From: Streptomyces dysideae
Lineage (GTDB): Bacteria > Actinomycetota > Actinomycetes > Streptomycetales > Streptomycetaceae
NCBI RefSeq assembly: GCF_001514305.1
Contig: NZ_KQ949091.1
Coordinates: 94,557 to 158,556, forward strand
Direction of reading: 5' to 3'
DNA length: 64,000 bases
Both the position numbers and the translations under genes were made by a program. Below, one piece after another: positions 49,614 to 57,816 of this stretch; the stretch's first letter is position 1; each line of letters opens with the position of its first letter. Under the pieces are notes generated by a model. That model had not been told where the DNA came from and searched no databases. It worked only from the letters and a program-made list of their open reading frames with translations.

Positions 49614-50956
49614 CTACCCGAGCGCCCGTGCACGTACTCCGTCGGAAGGACGGGTTCCCCGCGGGAGAGCTGTGTAGCGGACAGCGGCAGACCGGCGCGG
49701 GCGGCCGTGTGCCGGTCCCGTACGGCGTCCAGGGGCTCGCGGGCCACCACGGCGCCGCCCTTGACCAGCTCGACCAGCAGCTGGCGGTCGGCGAGCTCGG
49801 CCGGGACCGCCCCGGTGCCGACCACCTCGGCCTCGGCCACCCCCTCCGCGTCCAGCCGCCGCGCGGCCCACTTGCGGCCGCCGACGGAGGTCTTGCCGCC
49901 GGTCGACTTCTTCGCTACCGCCACCAGCGGCGCCTTCGGGTCGGCGGACTCGGCGCGGGCGACCAGCTTGTAGACCATCGAGCAGGTCGGGTGCCCGGAG
50001 CCGGTCACCAGCTGGGTGCCGACGCCGTACGCGTCGCACGGCGCCGCCGCCAGCGAGGCGATGGCGTACTCGTCCAGGTCCGAGGTCACCACGATCTTGG
50101 TGTGCGTGGCGCCCAGCTCGTCCAGCTGCTGCCGCACCCGGTGCGCGACCAGCAGCAGGTCCCCGGAGTCGATCCGCACGGCGCCCAGCTCGGGACCGGC
50201 GACCTCCACGGCCGTACGGACCGCCTCGGTGACGTCGTACGTGTCCACCAGCAGCGTGGTGCCCCGGCCCAGTGAGTCGACCTGGGCCCGGAAGGCGTCC
50301 CGCTCGTGGTCGTGCAGCAGGGTGAACGCGTGTGCGCTGGTCCCCACGGTCGGGATGCCGTAGCGGAAGCCGGCGGCCAGGTCGGAGGTGGAGGTGAAGC
50401 CGCCGACGTAGGCGGCGCGGGAGGCGGCGACGGCCGCGAGCTCGTGGGTGCGGCGGGCGCCCATCTCGATGATCGGTCGGTCACCGGCCGCCGCGGACAT
50501 CCGGGACGCGGCCGCGGCGATCGCGGAGTCGTGGTTGAGGATGGAGAGGATCACCGTCTCCAGCAGCACGCACTCGGCGAAGCTGCCCTCCACCCGCATG
50601 ATCGGCGAGCCCGGGAAGTAGACCTCGCCCTCGGGGTACCCCCAGATGTCGCCGCTGAAGCGGTAGGAGGCGAGCCAGTCCAGGGTCTCCTCGTCGACGA
50701 TGGAGTGCTCGCGCAGGAAGCCGAGGACGCCGGCGTCGAAGCGGAAGTTCTCGACCGCGTCCAGCACCCGCCCGGTGCCCGCCACGACGCCGTAGCGGCG
50801 CCCGTCCGGCAGCCGCCGGGTGAAGACCTCGAACACGCTGCGCCGCCCGGCCGTGCCCGCCCTGAGGGAGGCCTGGAGCATCGTGAGCTCGTACTGGTCC
50901 GTGAAGAGCGCCGTCGAGGGAACATCCACCGGCAGCCCAAGGTCCGCTGTGTTCAT
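49610..50956 (-). CDS. pncB: Nicotinate phosphoribosyltransferase
   Basis: 448 residues from ATG 50956 (MNTADLGLPVDVPSTALFTDQYELTMLQASL). Key features are TDQYELTML at the N terminus, VFEVFTRRLPDGRRYGVVAG, GDRPIIEMGARRTHELAAVAASRAAYVGGFTSTSDLAAG, GTSAHAFTLLH, and the PRPP-binding RIDSGDLLLVAHRVRQ. It makes nicotinate mononucleotide from nicotinate and PRPP. The stop TAG lies in the CTAG end of repeat B, preceded by HGRSGS. Divergent from clpS. Confidence 0.92.
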   Translation of the reverse strand: MNTADLGLPVDVPSTALFTDQYELTMLQASLRAGTAGRRSVFEVFTRRLPDGRRYGVVAGTGRVLDAVENFRFDAGVLGFLREHSIVDEETLDWLASYRFSGDIWGYPEGEVYFPGSPIMRVEGSFAECVLLETVILSILNHDSAIAAAASRMSAAAGDRPIIEMGARRTHELAAVAASRAAYVGGFTSTSDLAAGFRYGIPTVGTSAHAFTLLHDHERDAFRAQVDSLGRGTTLLVDTYDVTEAVRTAVEVAGPELGAVRIDSGDLLLVAHRVRQQLDELGATHTKIVVTSDLDEYAIASLAAAPCDAYGVGTQLVTGSGHPTCSMVYKLVARAESADPKAPLVAVAKKSTGGKTSVGGRKWAARRLDAEGVAEAEVVGTGAVPAELADRQLLVELVKGGAVVAREPLDAVRDRHTAARAGLPLSATQLSRGEPVLPTEYVHGRSGS

Positions 50957-51067
50957 GGCAATGGATGGTACCCCCATTTCGTCAGTCTGACGATTTGTGC
51001 GGGGCATGGGACACAACAGTGGCTCCTGCGCTGTCCGTTTGTGCGACCACCCCCCTCCGGTGGCAGC

Positions 51068-51385
51068 ATGGGCTGTGTGACGTCACCCGCTCCCGTAGAG
51101 ATCGAACGCACCGAGCCGGCGGAGGAGGTCTTCGCCGTCCCCGAGCCGGACGTCCCCTGGGTCACCATCGTCCACAACGACCCGGTCAACCTCATGAGCT
51201 ATGTGACGTATGTCTTCCAGACGTACTTCGGCTACTCCAAGGACAAGGCCACCAAGCTCATGCTCGATGTCCACCACAAGGGCCGGGCGGTCGTCTCCAG
51301 CGGTTCCCGCGAGGAGATGGAACGCGACGTGCAGGCCATGCACGGCTACGGTCTGTGGGCCACCCTCCAGCAGGACCGGAAGTAG
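51068..51385 (+). CDS. clpS: ATP-dependent Clp protease adaptor ClpS
   Basis: 105 residues. The ClpS core is WVTIVHNDPVNLMSYVTYVFQTYFGYSKDKATKLMLDVHHKGRAVVSSGSREEMERDVQAMHGYGLWATLQ, with the N-degron-binding DPVNLM and metal-free H66-type lid. ClpS delivers substrates with destabilising N-terminal residues to ClpA/ClpC. ATG 51068 or GTG 51077 are both possible; the latter gives VTSPAPVEIERTEP. The DUF2017 gene follows after 12 bp, the usual order in Streptomyces. Confidence 0.93.
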   Translation: MGCVTSPAPVEIERTEPAEEVFAVPEPDVPWVTIVHNDPVNLMSYVTYVFQTYFGYSKDKATKLMLDVHHKGRAVVSSGSREEMERDVQAMHGYGLWATLQQDRK

Positions 51386-51397
51386 CGATACCCCCTG

Positions 51398-52000
51398 ATG
51401 CCAGGACAATTCGAACCGCTCCCCGGCGGCGGCGCGGCCGTCGCCCTCGACGACGTCGAGATCTCCATCATCCGGTCGCTGGCCGTGCAGCTCCTGGAGC
51501 TCATCGGCCCCGGCCCCGGCGAGGACGCCCCCGACGACCCGCTCGCGGAACTGTTCGCCGAGGGCCCGAGCGAGCCGCCGGCCGACCCGGTGCTGCGCCG
51601 CCTGTTCCCCGACGCCTACGGCGACCCGGAGGCGGCCCCGGGGCCCAGGGAGACCGAGGAGCAGCGGGCGCACTCCGCGGAGTTCCGCCGGTACACCGAG
51701 AACGACCTGCGGGCCGGCAAGCGGGAGAACGCCCTCGCGGTGGTCCGCTCCCTGGACGCGCTGAGCCCGGTCGGCGAGGGCGGCGCCGTCCTCAAGCTGT
51801 CGGGCGAGGAGTCCAGGCAGTGGCTGGGCGCCCTCAATGACCTGCGCCTCGCGATCGGCTCCCGGCTGGAGATCACCGACGAGGAGGACACCGACCTCCT
51901 CTACCGGCTGCCGGACGAGGATCCGCGCAAGCCGATGGTGATGGCGTATCTGTGGCTCGGCGGCCTCCAGGAAACGCTGGTCTCGACGCTGCTGCCCTGA
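51398..52000 (+). CDS. DUF2017 family protein
   Basis: 200 residues: FEPLPGGGAAVALDDVEISIIRSLAVQLLELIGPGPGEDAPDDPLAELFAEG at the N terminus and RLAIGSRLEITDEEDTDLLYRLPDEDPRKPMVMAYLWLGGLQETLVSTLLP at the end, both family-typical. The family is actinobacterial and almost always follows clpS, suggesting a link with the ClpS pathway, but no activity is known. After it, 52001-52295 contains an AT-richer stretch with no gene and the ribosome site GAGGTAG of the next gene. Confidence 0.9.
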   Translation: MPGQFEPLPGGGAAVALDDVEISIIRSLAVQLLELIGPGPGEDAPDDPLAELFAEGPSEPPADPVLRRLFPDAYGDPEAAPGPRETEEQRAHSAEFRRYTENDLRAGKRENALAVVRSLDALSPVGEGGAVLKLSGEESRQWLGALNDLRLAIGSRLEITDEEDTDLLYRLPDEDPRKPMVMAYLWLGGLQETLVSTLLP

Positions 52001-52295
52001 CGTGCGGCGGTCATGTCCGGAAGTGTGACGAATTCGTGTTCGCTCAGAGGACGCTCAAATCCGCATAACGATCCAGTCACTGCCCCTGGGGTTTTGTACC
52101 CCGGGGGCACTCTCGTGGCCCCTCCTGTGATCTGCGCCACTAAAGATCGCATAAACGCCGTGATAAGAACTGGCAACTCGTTTTCGGCACTACCCCCTCG
52201 CCTTGTCGCAGAACGGACAACGGCGTTTGCCCAACCCCATCCGCTGTGCCACGCCGGCACGTCCTGCACGTCCCCGCCGCTCTTGAGGTAGCTCG

Positions 52296-53834
52296 ATGTC
52301 ACTCGACTCCATCACCACATCCATTGACGACGCCGTCAGTGGTTTCTTCGAACCCGTATCCGAGAAGGTCGCTAAGTACGTCTTCTACTCCGTCACGGTC
52401 AACGACACGGAACTCCCCCTCATCGTCGCCTGGCTCGTGATCGCGGGCCTGGTCTTCAGCGCCTGGTTCGGGCTCATCCAGATTCGGAAGTTCAAGCTCG
52501 CCCTCGACGTCGTGCGCGGCAAGTACGACGAGAAGGACGCCCCCGGCGAGGTCAGCCACTTCCAGGCGCTGACCGCCGCCGTCTCCGGCACCGTCGGCCT
52601 CGGCAACATCGCCGGTGTCGCGGTCGCCGTCACCATCGGTGGTCCGGGTGCCACCTTCTGGATGATCCTGTGCGGTCTGCTCGGCATGGCGAGCAAGTTC
52701 GTCGAGGTCACCCTCGGTGTGAAGTACCGCGAGACGCACGAGGACGGCACCGTCTCCGGCGGTCCGATGTACTACCTGCCCCGCGGCCTCGCCGAGCGCT
52801 TCGGCTCCGCCGGTGCCAAGTTCGGCAAGGTGCTGGCCATCGCCGCCTCCGTCATGATCCTCCTCTTCGGTCTGTTCGGCGGCAACCTGTACCAGACCAA
52901 CCAGAGCTACGCGCAGATCTCCTCGACCTTCGGTGGCGAGGACGGCTTCCTGGCCTCCTCCGCCGGTGCCGTCCTCTTCGGCCTGGTGGTCTCCGCGCTG
53001 GTCGGCCTGGTGCTGCTCGGCGGCATCCGCTCCATCGCTTCCGTCACCAGCAAGCTGGTCCCGGCGATGGCCATCATGTACATCCTGGCCTGCCTGGTCG
53101 TCATCCTGAGCAATGTCTCCGCGGTGCCCGACGCGGTCCAGGACATCATCAAGGGCGCGTTCCAGCCCGAGGGCGTCGTCGGCGGTGTGATCGGTGCCCT
53201 GATCCAGGGCTTCAAGCGGGCCGCCTTCTCCAACGAGGCGGGTCTCGGCTCCGCCCCGATCGCCCACTCCGCGGTCAAGACCAACAAGCCCGCGAGCGAG
53301 GGTCTGGTCGCCCTGCTGGAGCCGTTCATCGACACCGTCGTGATCTGCACCATGACCGCGCTGACGATCATCATCGCCAACCCGGCCAGCTGGGGTGAGG
53401 CGCGCGAGAGCGGCGAGGTCGTCGGTGTCGTCATCACCTCGGACGCCTTCGGGACCGTGCTGCCCTGGTTCCCGAAGCTGCTGACCATCGCGGTGCTGCT
53501 GTTCGCCTTCTCCACGATCCTGACCTGGGGCTACTACGGCCTCAAGGCCTGGACGTACCTCTTCGGCCGCAGCAAGGTCAGCGAGACCGTCTTCAAGGCC
53601 ATCTGGAGCGCGTTCGTCGTCCTGGGCTCCCTGATGTCCCTCGGCTCGCTGATCGACCTGGGCGACTCGGCGCTGTTCCTGCTGTCGGTGTTCAACATCA
53701 TCGGCCTCTACCTGCTGGCCCCGATCGTCAAGCGCGAGCTGGACAAGTTCCTGGACTACGTCCGGGAGCGCAAGGCCCGCGCGGCCGTGGGCAGCGGCGA
53801 GGCGGAGGACGTGGCGTCCGCCAAGACGCTCTGA
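52296..53834 (+). CDS. Alanine/glycine:cation symporter (AGCS family)
   Basis: 512 residues, about ten membrane helices. AGCS signature regions are present: GEVSHFQALTAAVSGTVGLGNIAGVAVAVTIGGPGATFWMILCGLLGMASKFVEVTLG near the N terminus and FKRAAFSNEAGLGSAPIAHSAVKTNKPASEG in the middle. It imports alanine or glycine with Na+ or H+. GAGGTAGCTCG precedes the ATG. It stands alone with a strong terminator after it. Confidence 0.93.
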   Translation: MSLDSITTSIDDAVSGFFEPVSEKVAKYVFYSVTVNDTELPLIVAWLVIAGLVFSAWFGLIQIRKFKLALDVVRGKYDEKDAPGEVSHFQALTAAVSGTVGLGNIAGVAVAVTIGGPGATFWMILCGLLGMASKFVEVTLGVKYRETHEDGTVSGGPMYYLPRGLAERFGSAGAKFGKVLAIAASVMILLFGLFGGNLYQTNQSYAQISSTFGGEDGFLASSAGAVLFGLVVSALVGLVLLGGIRSIASVTSKLVPAMAIMYILACLVVILSNVSAVPDAVQDIIKGAFQPEGVVGGVIGALIQGFKRAAFSNEAGLGSAPIAHSAVKTNKPASEGLVALLEPFIDTVVICTMTALTIIIANPASWGEARESGEVVGVVITSDAFGTVLPWFPKLLTIAVLLFAFSTILTWGYYGLKAWTYLFGRSKVSETVFKAIWSAFVVLGSLMSLGSLIDLGDSALFLLSVFNIIGLYLLAPIVKRELDKFLDYVRERKARAAVGSGEAEDVASAKTL

Positions 53835-53856
53835 CCCTCTCTCCGCGGTACGCCTC

Positions 53857-53896
53857 CGGGCCCGTTCGCACCGTTCCGACGGTGCGGGCGGGCCCG
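53857..53896 (+). terminator. Terminator after the AGCS symporter gene
   Basis: An 18-bp stem (CGGGCCCGTTCGCACCGT with ACGGTGCGGGCGGGCCCG, two G-T pairs) and loop TCCG, 22 bases after the stop. Confidence 0.85.
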
Positions 53897-54025
53897 GTCG
53901 CTTGTGTTGAACGGGCCTTCAAATCCGGGTGACCGGCTGAGCCCGCGACCTCCCGTTGTCCGGAATACGGGCTGTCCCGTACCACCCCTCGGTACCGGAC
54001 AGCCCCTCTGCTTATCCTGGCCAGC

Positions 54026-54448
54026 ATGCTGACCATCACCCAGGCCCTGTACGACCAGATCGTCGCCCACGCGCGCAAGGACCACCCTGACGAGGCGTGC
54101 GGCGTGGTGGCCGGCCCGGCGGGCACGGACCGCCCCGAGCGCTTCATCCCCATGCTGAACGCGGCCATGTCGCCCACGTTCTACGAGTTCGACTCCGGCG
54201 ACCTGCTCAAGCTCTACCGCGAGATGGACGACCGCGACGAGGAGCCGGTGGTCATCTACCACTCCCACACCGCGACCGAGGCCTACCCCTCCCGCACCGA
54301 CATCTCCTACGCCAACGAACCCGGCGCGCACTACGTCCTGGTCTCCACCGCGGACACCGACGACCTCGGCGAGTTCCAGTTCCGCTCGTTCCGGATCGTC
54401 GACGGCGAGGTGACGGAGGAAGAGGTCAAGGTGGTCGAGGCGTACTGA
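54026..54448 (+). CDS. mec: Mec-type JAMM metallopeptidase
   Basis: 140 residues of M67. The JAMM zinc site is E23 (DEACGVVAG), H79 and H81 (IYHSHTATEAYPSRTD) and D92. In Mycobacterium tuberculosis Mec+ trims the sulfur carrier CysO or releases cysteine from it, and acts with CysM. The same trio is found here: carrier at 54787, synthase at 55081. It is the only gene between the terminator and the leader peptide, so it may have its own promoter. Confidence 0.9.
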   Translation: MLTITQALYDQIVAHARKDHPDEACGVVAGPAGTDRPERFIPMLNAAMSPTFYEFDSGDLLKLYREMDDRDEEPVVIYHSHTATEAYPSRTDISYANEPGAHYVLVSTADTDDLGEFQFRSFRIVDGEVTEEEVKVVEAY

Positions 54449-54571
54449 TCTCCCCGCGCCGGGCCACCCGGAAGTCGGCCTGAACAGTGCGGTCTCACTC
54501 CCCGGCCGTCAATCGTCCGGGATGTGGGATCACATTCCAAAAGCCGGACCGGGAATCGATACGATGAGCCC

Positions 54572-54667
54572 ATGGTTTCCCACGACGTGAGCGACAAGAC
54601 GCCGGGCACGCTGCTCGTGGCGCGGCTGCACGTCGACCTGTGCAGGCTCGCCAGCGCCATCTGTTGA
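54572..54667 (+). CDS. Putative cysteine-type leader peptide (31 aa)
   Basis: MVSHDVSDKTPGTLLVARLHVDLCRLASAIC: the pattern (R)xHVDLCRxxSAIC is seen in short ORFs in front of sulfur-assimilation genes in Streptomyces. Cysteines are at residues 24 and 31, the last codon being cysteine just before TGA. It precedes cysO by 119 bases. If ribosomes stall there at low cysteinyl-tRNA, the structure of the following 119-base leader could change and let transcription continue. It is too short for usual ORF calling. Confidence 0.68.
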   Translation: MVSHDVSDKTPGTLLVARLHVDLCRLASAIC

Positions 54668-54786
54668 CGCCGACCCCTGCCGCCGTACGGCCGTGAGCCG
54701 CGGCGCCTGAGACGCACCACCCCTTGCCGTATCTGCGCTGCCGCGCGCCCACCGACCTGACTTCCTCCCGACAGGAGCCCTGAGCC

Positions 54787-55074
54787 ATGGCCATCGAGGT
54801 CCGCATCCCCACCATCCTCCGCCAGTACACCGACGGTCAGAAGGCTGTCGACGGCACCGGGGACACCCTCGCCGAGCTGTTCGCCGACCTCGAGACCCGG
54901 CACGCGGGCATTCAGTCCCGCCTCATCGACCCGGCGAACGGCGACCAGCTGCGCCGCTTCGTCAACGTCTACCTGAACGACGAGGACGTCCGCTTCCTCG
55001 ACGGCATCAACACCAAGCTGACCGACGGCGACAGCGTCACGATCCTGCCGGCCGTGGCCGGCGGTATGGCCTGA
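54787..55074 (+). CDS. cysO: CysO-type sulfur carrier protein
   Basis: 95 residues of the ubiquitin-like MoaD/ThiS fold: MAIEVRIPTILRQYTDGQKAVDGTGDTLAELFADLETRHAG...FVNVYLNDEDVRFLDGINTKLTDGDSVTILPAVAGGMA. Instead of ending with the usual GG it ends GGMA, so the last two residues have to be removed before the carrier can be thiocarboxylated, presumably by the neighbouring Mec peptidase. AGGAG lies upstream of the ATG. Next gene cysM is six bases away. Confidence 0.9.
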   Translation: MAIEVRIPTILRQYTDGQKAVDGTGDTLAELFADLETRHAGIQSRLIDPANGDQLRRFVNVYLNDEDVRFLDGINTKLTDGDSVTILPAVAGGMA

Positions 55075-55080
55075 TCACCC

Positions 55081-56031
55081 ATGCGTTACGACTCCCCGCT
55101 GGCCGCGGTGGGCAACACCCCCCTGGTGCGCCTGCCGCGGTTGTCGCCGTCCGACGACGTCCGTATCTGGGCCAAGCTGGAGGACCGCAACCCCACCGGC
55201 TCCGTCAAGGACCGTCCCGCCCTGTACATGATCGAGCAGGCGGAGAAGGACGGCCGCCTGACGCCGGGCTGCACCATCCTGGAGCCGACCAGCGGCAACA
55301 CCGGCATCTCCCTGGCCATGGCGGCCAAGCTCAAGGGCTACCGCATCGTGTGCGTGATGCCCGAGAACACCTCGCAGGAACGCCGGGACCTGCTCGCCAT
55401 GTGGGGCGCGGAGATCATCTCCAGCCCCGCCGCGGGTGGCTCCAACACCGCCGTACGGGTCGCCAAGGAACTGTCCGCCGAGCACCCCGACTGGGTGATG
55501 CTCTACCAGTACGGCAACCCGGACAACGCGGGCGCCCACTACGCCACGACCGGCCCGGAGATCCTCGCCGACCTCCCGTCCATCACCCACTTCGTGGCGG
55601 GCCTCGGCACGACCGGCACCCTGATGGGCGTCGGCCGCTACCTCCGCGAGCACAAGCCGGACGTCAAGATCGTCGCCGCGGAACCCCGCTACGACGACCT
55701 GGTCTACGGCCTGCGCAACCTCGACGAGGGCTTCGTACCCGAGCTGTACGACGCCTCCGTCCTCACCACCCGCTTCTCGGTCGGCTCCGCCGACGCGGTC
55801 ACCCGCACCCGGGAACTCCTCCAGCAGGAGGGCATCTTCGCGGGCGTCTCCACCGGCGCCGCCCTGCACGCGGCGATCGGCGTCGGCAACAAGGCCCTGA
55901 AGGCCGGCGAGAGCGCGGACATCGCGTTCGTCGTGGCCGACGGCGGCTGGAAGTACCTGTCGACGGGCGTCTACACGGCGGCGACGACAGAGGAAGCGAT
56001 CGAAACGCTGCACGGTCAACTCTGGGCCTGA
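55081..56031 (+). CDS. cysM: CysM-type O-phosphoserine/cysteine synthase
   Basis: 316 residues. The PLP lysine is K43 in NPTGSVKDRPALYM. Other conserved elements are TSGNTGISLAMAAKLKGYRIVCVMPENTSQERR, the substrate loop, GTTGTLMGVGRYLREHKPDVKIVAAEP and the long VGSADAVTRTRELLQQEGIFAGVSTGAALHA. The gene follows cysO in the Mec-CysO-CysM order, whose mycobacterial counterpart adds thiocarboxylated CysO to O-phosphoserine to give CysO-cysteine. An O-acetylserine-dependent role cannot be excluded. Confidence 0.92.
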   Translation: MRYDSPLAAVGNTPLVRLPRLSPSDDVRIWAKLEDRNPTGSVKDRPALYMIEQAEKDGRLTPGCTILEPTSGNTGISLAMAAKLKGYRIVCVMPENTSQERRDLLAMWGAEIISSPAAGGSNTAVRVAKELSAEHPDWVMLYQYGNPDNAGAHYATTGPEILADLPSITHFVAGLGTTGTLMGVGRYLREHKPDVKIVAAEPRYDDLVYGLRNLDEGFVPELYDASVLTTRFSVGSADAVTRTRELLQQEGIFAGVSTGAALHAAIGVGNKALKAGESADIAFVVADGGWKYLSTGVYTAATTEEAIETLHGQLWA

Positions 56032-56034
56032 GGA

Positions 56035-56101
56035 GCGCCCCGTCAGGGGCGCGGGGAACTGCGCGACCCGCCACTGCGGACCCGCAGCCGAAGGACAACC
56101 G
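56035..56101. repeat. Dispersed intergenic repeat (GGGGCGCGGGGAACTGCGCGAC type)
   Basis: It starts with the hairpin GCGCCCC-GTCA-GGGGCGC (56035-56052), then GGGGAACTGCGCGACCCG and CGGACCCGCAGCCGAAGG. This pattern recurs in Streptomyces intergenic regions and probably works as terminator for cysM and the convergent PemK-like gene. Confidence 0.55.
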
Positions 56102-56554
56102 CTAACCGGCTAGGTGACGGACCTGGTCCCAAAGGACCGGGTCCATCACTCCCGCCCGCCTCCGGAAGTCCCACACGGGCACCTCACGCAACTCGTCGAT
56201 CTCCAGAAAACTGGCCCGCCCCTGCGCATCGCCGACGGCACCCGGCGGCAGCGGGATCACCCCGGCCCGCTCGTCGCGGTACTTACTGGTGATCTTCGCG
56301 ACCACCACCTGACGCCCGCGCACCGAGAGCACCAGACACGGCCGGTCCTTCGCACCCGGCCCGTCCTCGTACGGCACGCTCGCCCACCAGATCTCCGCGG
56401 GCCGCGGCTGAGTCCGCGGGCGCCCCTCAGGCCGCCCCGGCGGACGCGTCCTGCGCCCCTCCGGACGCCGCCCCCGGCCCCACCCTTCGACGAGCGTGGC
56501 GACCAGCGCCAGCAGTACCACCGCCGCGAGCGCGAGCCACCATGACGTGTCCAT
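56102..56554 (-). CDS. Membrane-anchored PemK/MazF-fold protein
   Basis: 150 residues. An N-terminal membrane span (MDTSWWLALAAVVLLALVATLVEG) is followed by a basic linker and a PemK/MazF-like SH3-type domain: RPAEIWWASVPYEDGPGAKDRPCLVLSVRGRQVVVAKITSKYRDERAGVIPLPPGAVGDAQGRASFLEIDELREVPV. The conserved RPCLVLS and the S/T-containing ITSKY correspond to the RNA-binding and catalytic edge of MazF, although the exact RNase residues are uncertain. No antitoxin gene is adjacent. A MazF-fold protein tethered to the membrane is unusual. The longer upstream frame is ignored because ATG 56554 starts the anchor. Confidence 0.7.
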   Translation of the reverse strand: MDTSWWLALAAVVLLALVATLVEGWGRGRRPEGRRTRPPGRPEGRPRTQPRPAEIWWASVPYEDGPGAKDRPCLVLSVRGRQVVVAKITSKYRDERAGVIPLPPGAVGDAQGRASFLEIDELREVPVWDFRRRAGVMDPVLWDQVRHLAG

Positions 56555-56608
56555 ACGGACGACGTTACCGGCGCGCGCACAGACCGCGCGCCCTTCTCGC
56601 GCCAAATG

Positions 56609-56646
56609 CTCTCCCACAGCCCGAAAGGCGTGGGAGGTACCCCCAC
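56609..56646. repeat. Free-standing copy of the 38-nt sub-repeat
   Basis: GCTCTCCCACAGCCCGAAAG then GCGTGGGAGGTACCCCCA. The same unit, as GCTCCCCCACTGCCTTGAGG then GCGTGGGAGGTGCCCCCA, lies inside the palindromic elements B and C but not A. It is itself a small hairpin (CTCCCAC with GTGGGAG). Confidence 0.65.
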
Positions 56647-56790
56647 CGGGTCCAGCCGAACCGGTGACAGCACAGGTGAGTTCGCCCACAACAGCCCTTG
56701 GCGGAGGAGCGACCGGAGGTTTTGCGCCTTACGCTCGACGCACCGCACGACCCCCGTCTTTCACTTCCCGCCAGCGGAGGTTTCTGCTTT

Positions 56791-57543
56791 ATGAAGCTCA
56801 CCGTCGTCGGCTGCTCGGGGTCGTTCCCGTCCGCGGAATCGGCCTGCTCGAGCTACCTCCTCGAGGCCGACGGCTTCCGGCTGCTTCTCGACATGGGCAA
56901 CGGTGCCCTCGGCGAGCTGCAGCGCCACTGCGGTCTCTACGACCTCGACGCGATCTTCCTCAGCCATCTGCACGCCGACCACTGCATCGACATGTGCGCG
57001 TACTTCGTCGCGCGCTACTACCGGCACGACGGCGGCCGCTGCGACCCGATCCCGGTCTACGGCCCCGAGGGCACCGAGCACCGCCTCACCACGGCCTACG
57101 CCGACACCCCCACCGCCTCCTCCATGAGCGAGGTCTTCGACTTCCACACGGTCAAGCCGTCCACCTTCGAGATCGGCCCCTTCACGGTGCACACCGAGCG
57201 GGTGGCGCACCCCGTGGAGGCGTACGGCATCCGCGTCGAGCACGGCGGCAGATCACTGACGTACTCCGGCGACACGGGCGTCAGCGCCCACCTCGACGAA
57301 CTCGCCCGGGACACCGACCTGTTCCTCTGCGAGGCCGCCTTCACGCACGGCAAGGAGAACATCCCCGACCTGCACCTCAACGGCCGCGAGGCGGGCGAGA
57401 CGGCGACCCGGGCAGGTGCCCGCCGCCTGGTCCTCACCCACATCCCCCCGTGGACCGACCCGCAGGTCAACCTGGCCGACGCCCGCGCGGCCTTCGACGG
57501 GCCGGTGGAACTGGCGGCGCCGAGGGTGACGTACGAGATCTAG
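56791..57543 (+). CDS. Metallo-beta-lactamase-fold hydrolase (RNase Z-like)
   Basis: 250 residues. The dinuclear zinc motif HLHADH is at H59-x-H61-x-D63-H64 (LSHLHADHCIDMCAYF); other ligands are in VAHPVEAYGIRV and TYSGDTGVSAHLDEL, and a last histidine in RLVLTHIPPWTDP. This small single-domain form resembles MBL-fold proteins with phosphodiesterase or ribonuclease activity; the substrate is unknown. ATG 56791 follows GGAGG by ten bases. The stop TAG is the CTAG end of repeat C. Confidence 0.88.
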   Translation: MKLTVVGCSGSFPSAESACSSYLLEADGFRLLLDMGNGALGELQRHCGLYDLDAIFLSHLHADHCIDMCAYFVARYYRHDGGRCDPIPVYGPEGTEHRLTTAYADTPTASSMSEVFDFHTVKPSTFEIGPFTVHTERVAHPVEAYGIRVEHGGRSLTYSGDTGVSAHLDELARDTDLFLCEAAFTHGKENIPDLHLNGREAGETATRAGARRLVLTHIPPWTDPQVNLADARAAFDGPVELAAPRVTYEI

Positions 57544-57741
57544 TGCCCCAACAGGCGACATTCGCCCCGTCGCGACGCCCGGCACGCTCCCCCACTGCCT
57601 TGAGGGCGTGGGAGGTGCCCCCACTCGCCGCACCGGGCACAAACCCAAGTACGTCCAGTACGAGGGCTTGTACCCGGCACGCCGAGAGCACGCACCGGAC
57701 GCCGCTCCTTGACGGGCGAACGTTGCCTGCCGGGGCACCAG
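57540..57741. repeat. CTAG-ended palindromic element, copy C
   Basis: 202 bp. Left end CTAGTGCCCCAACAGGCGAC, right end a slightly decayed CCTGCCGGGGCACCAG (CCAG in place of CTAG). Same orientation as copy A. It contains the sub-repeat at 57586-57623. It separates the MBL gene from the convergent nagE2. Confidence 0.88.
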
Positions 57742-57816
57742 TTCTTCGTACGTGCGCGACGGCCCCGGAACCTTCCCGGTTCCGGGGCCGTCGTCATGCC
57801 GCACTTCGGTCGGGGC

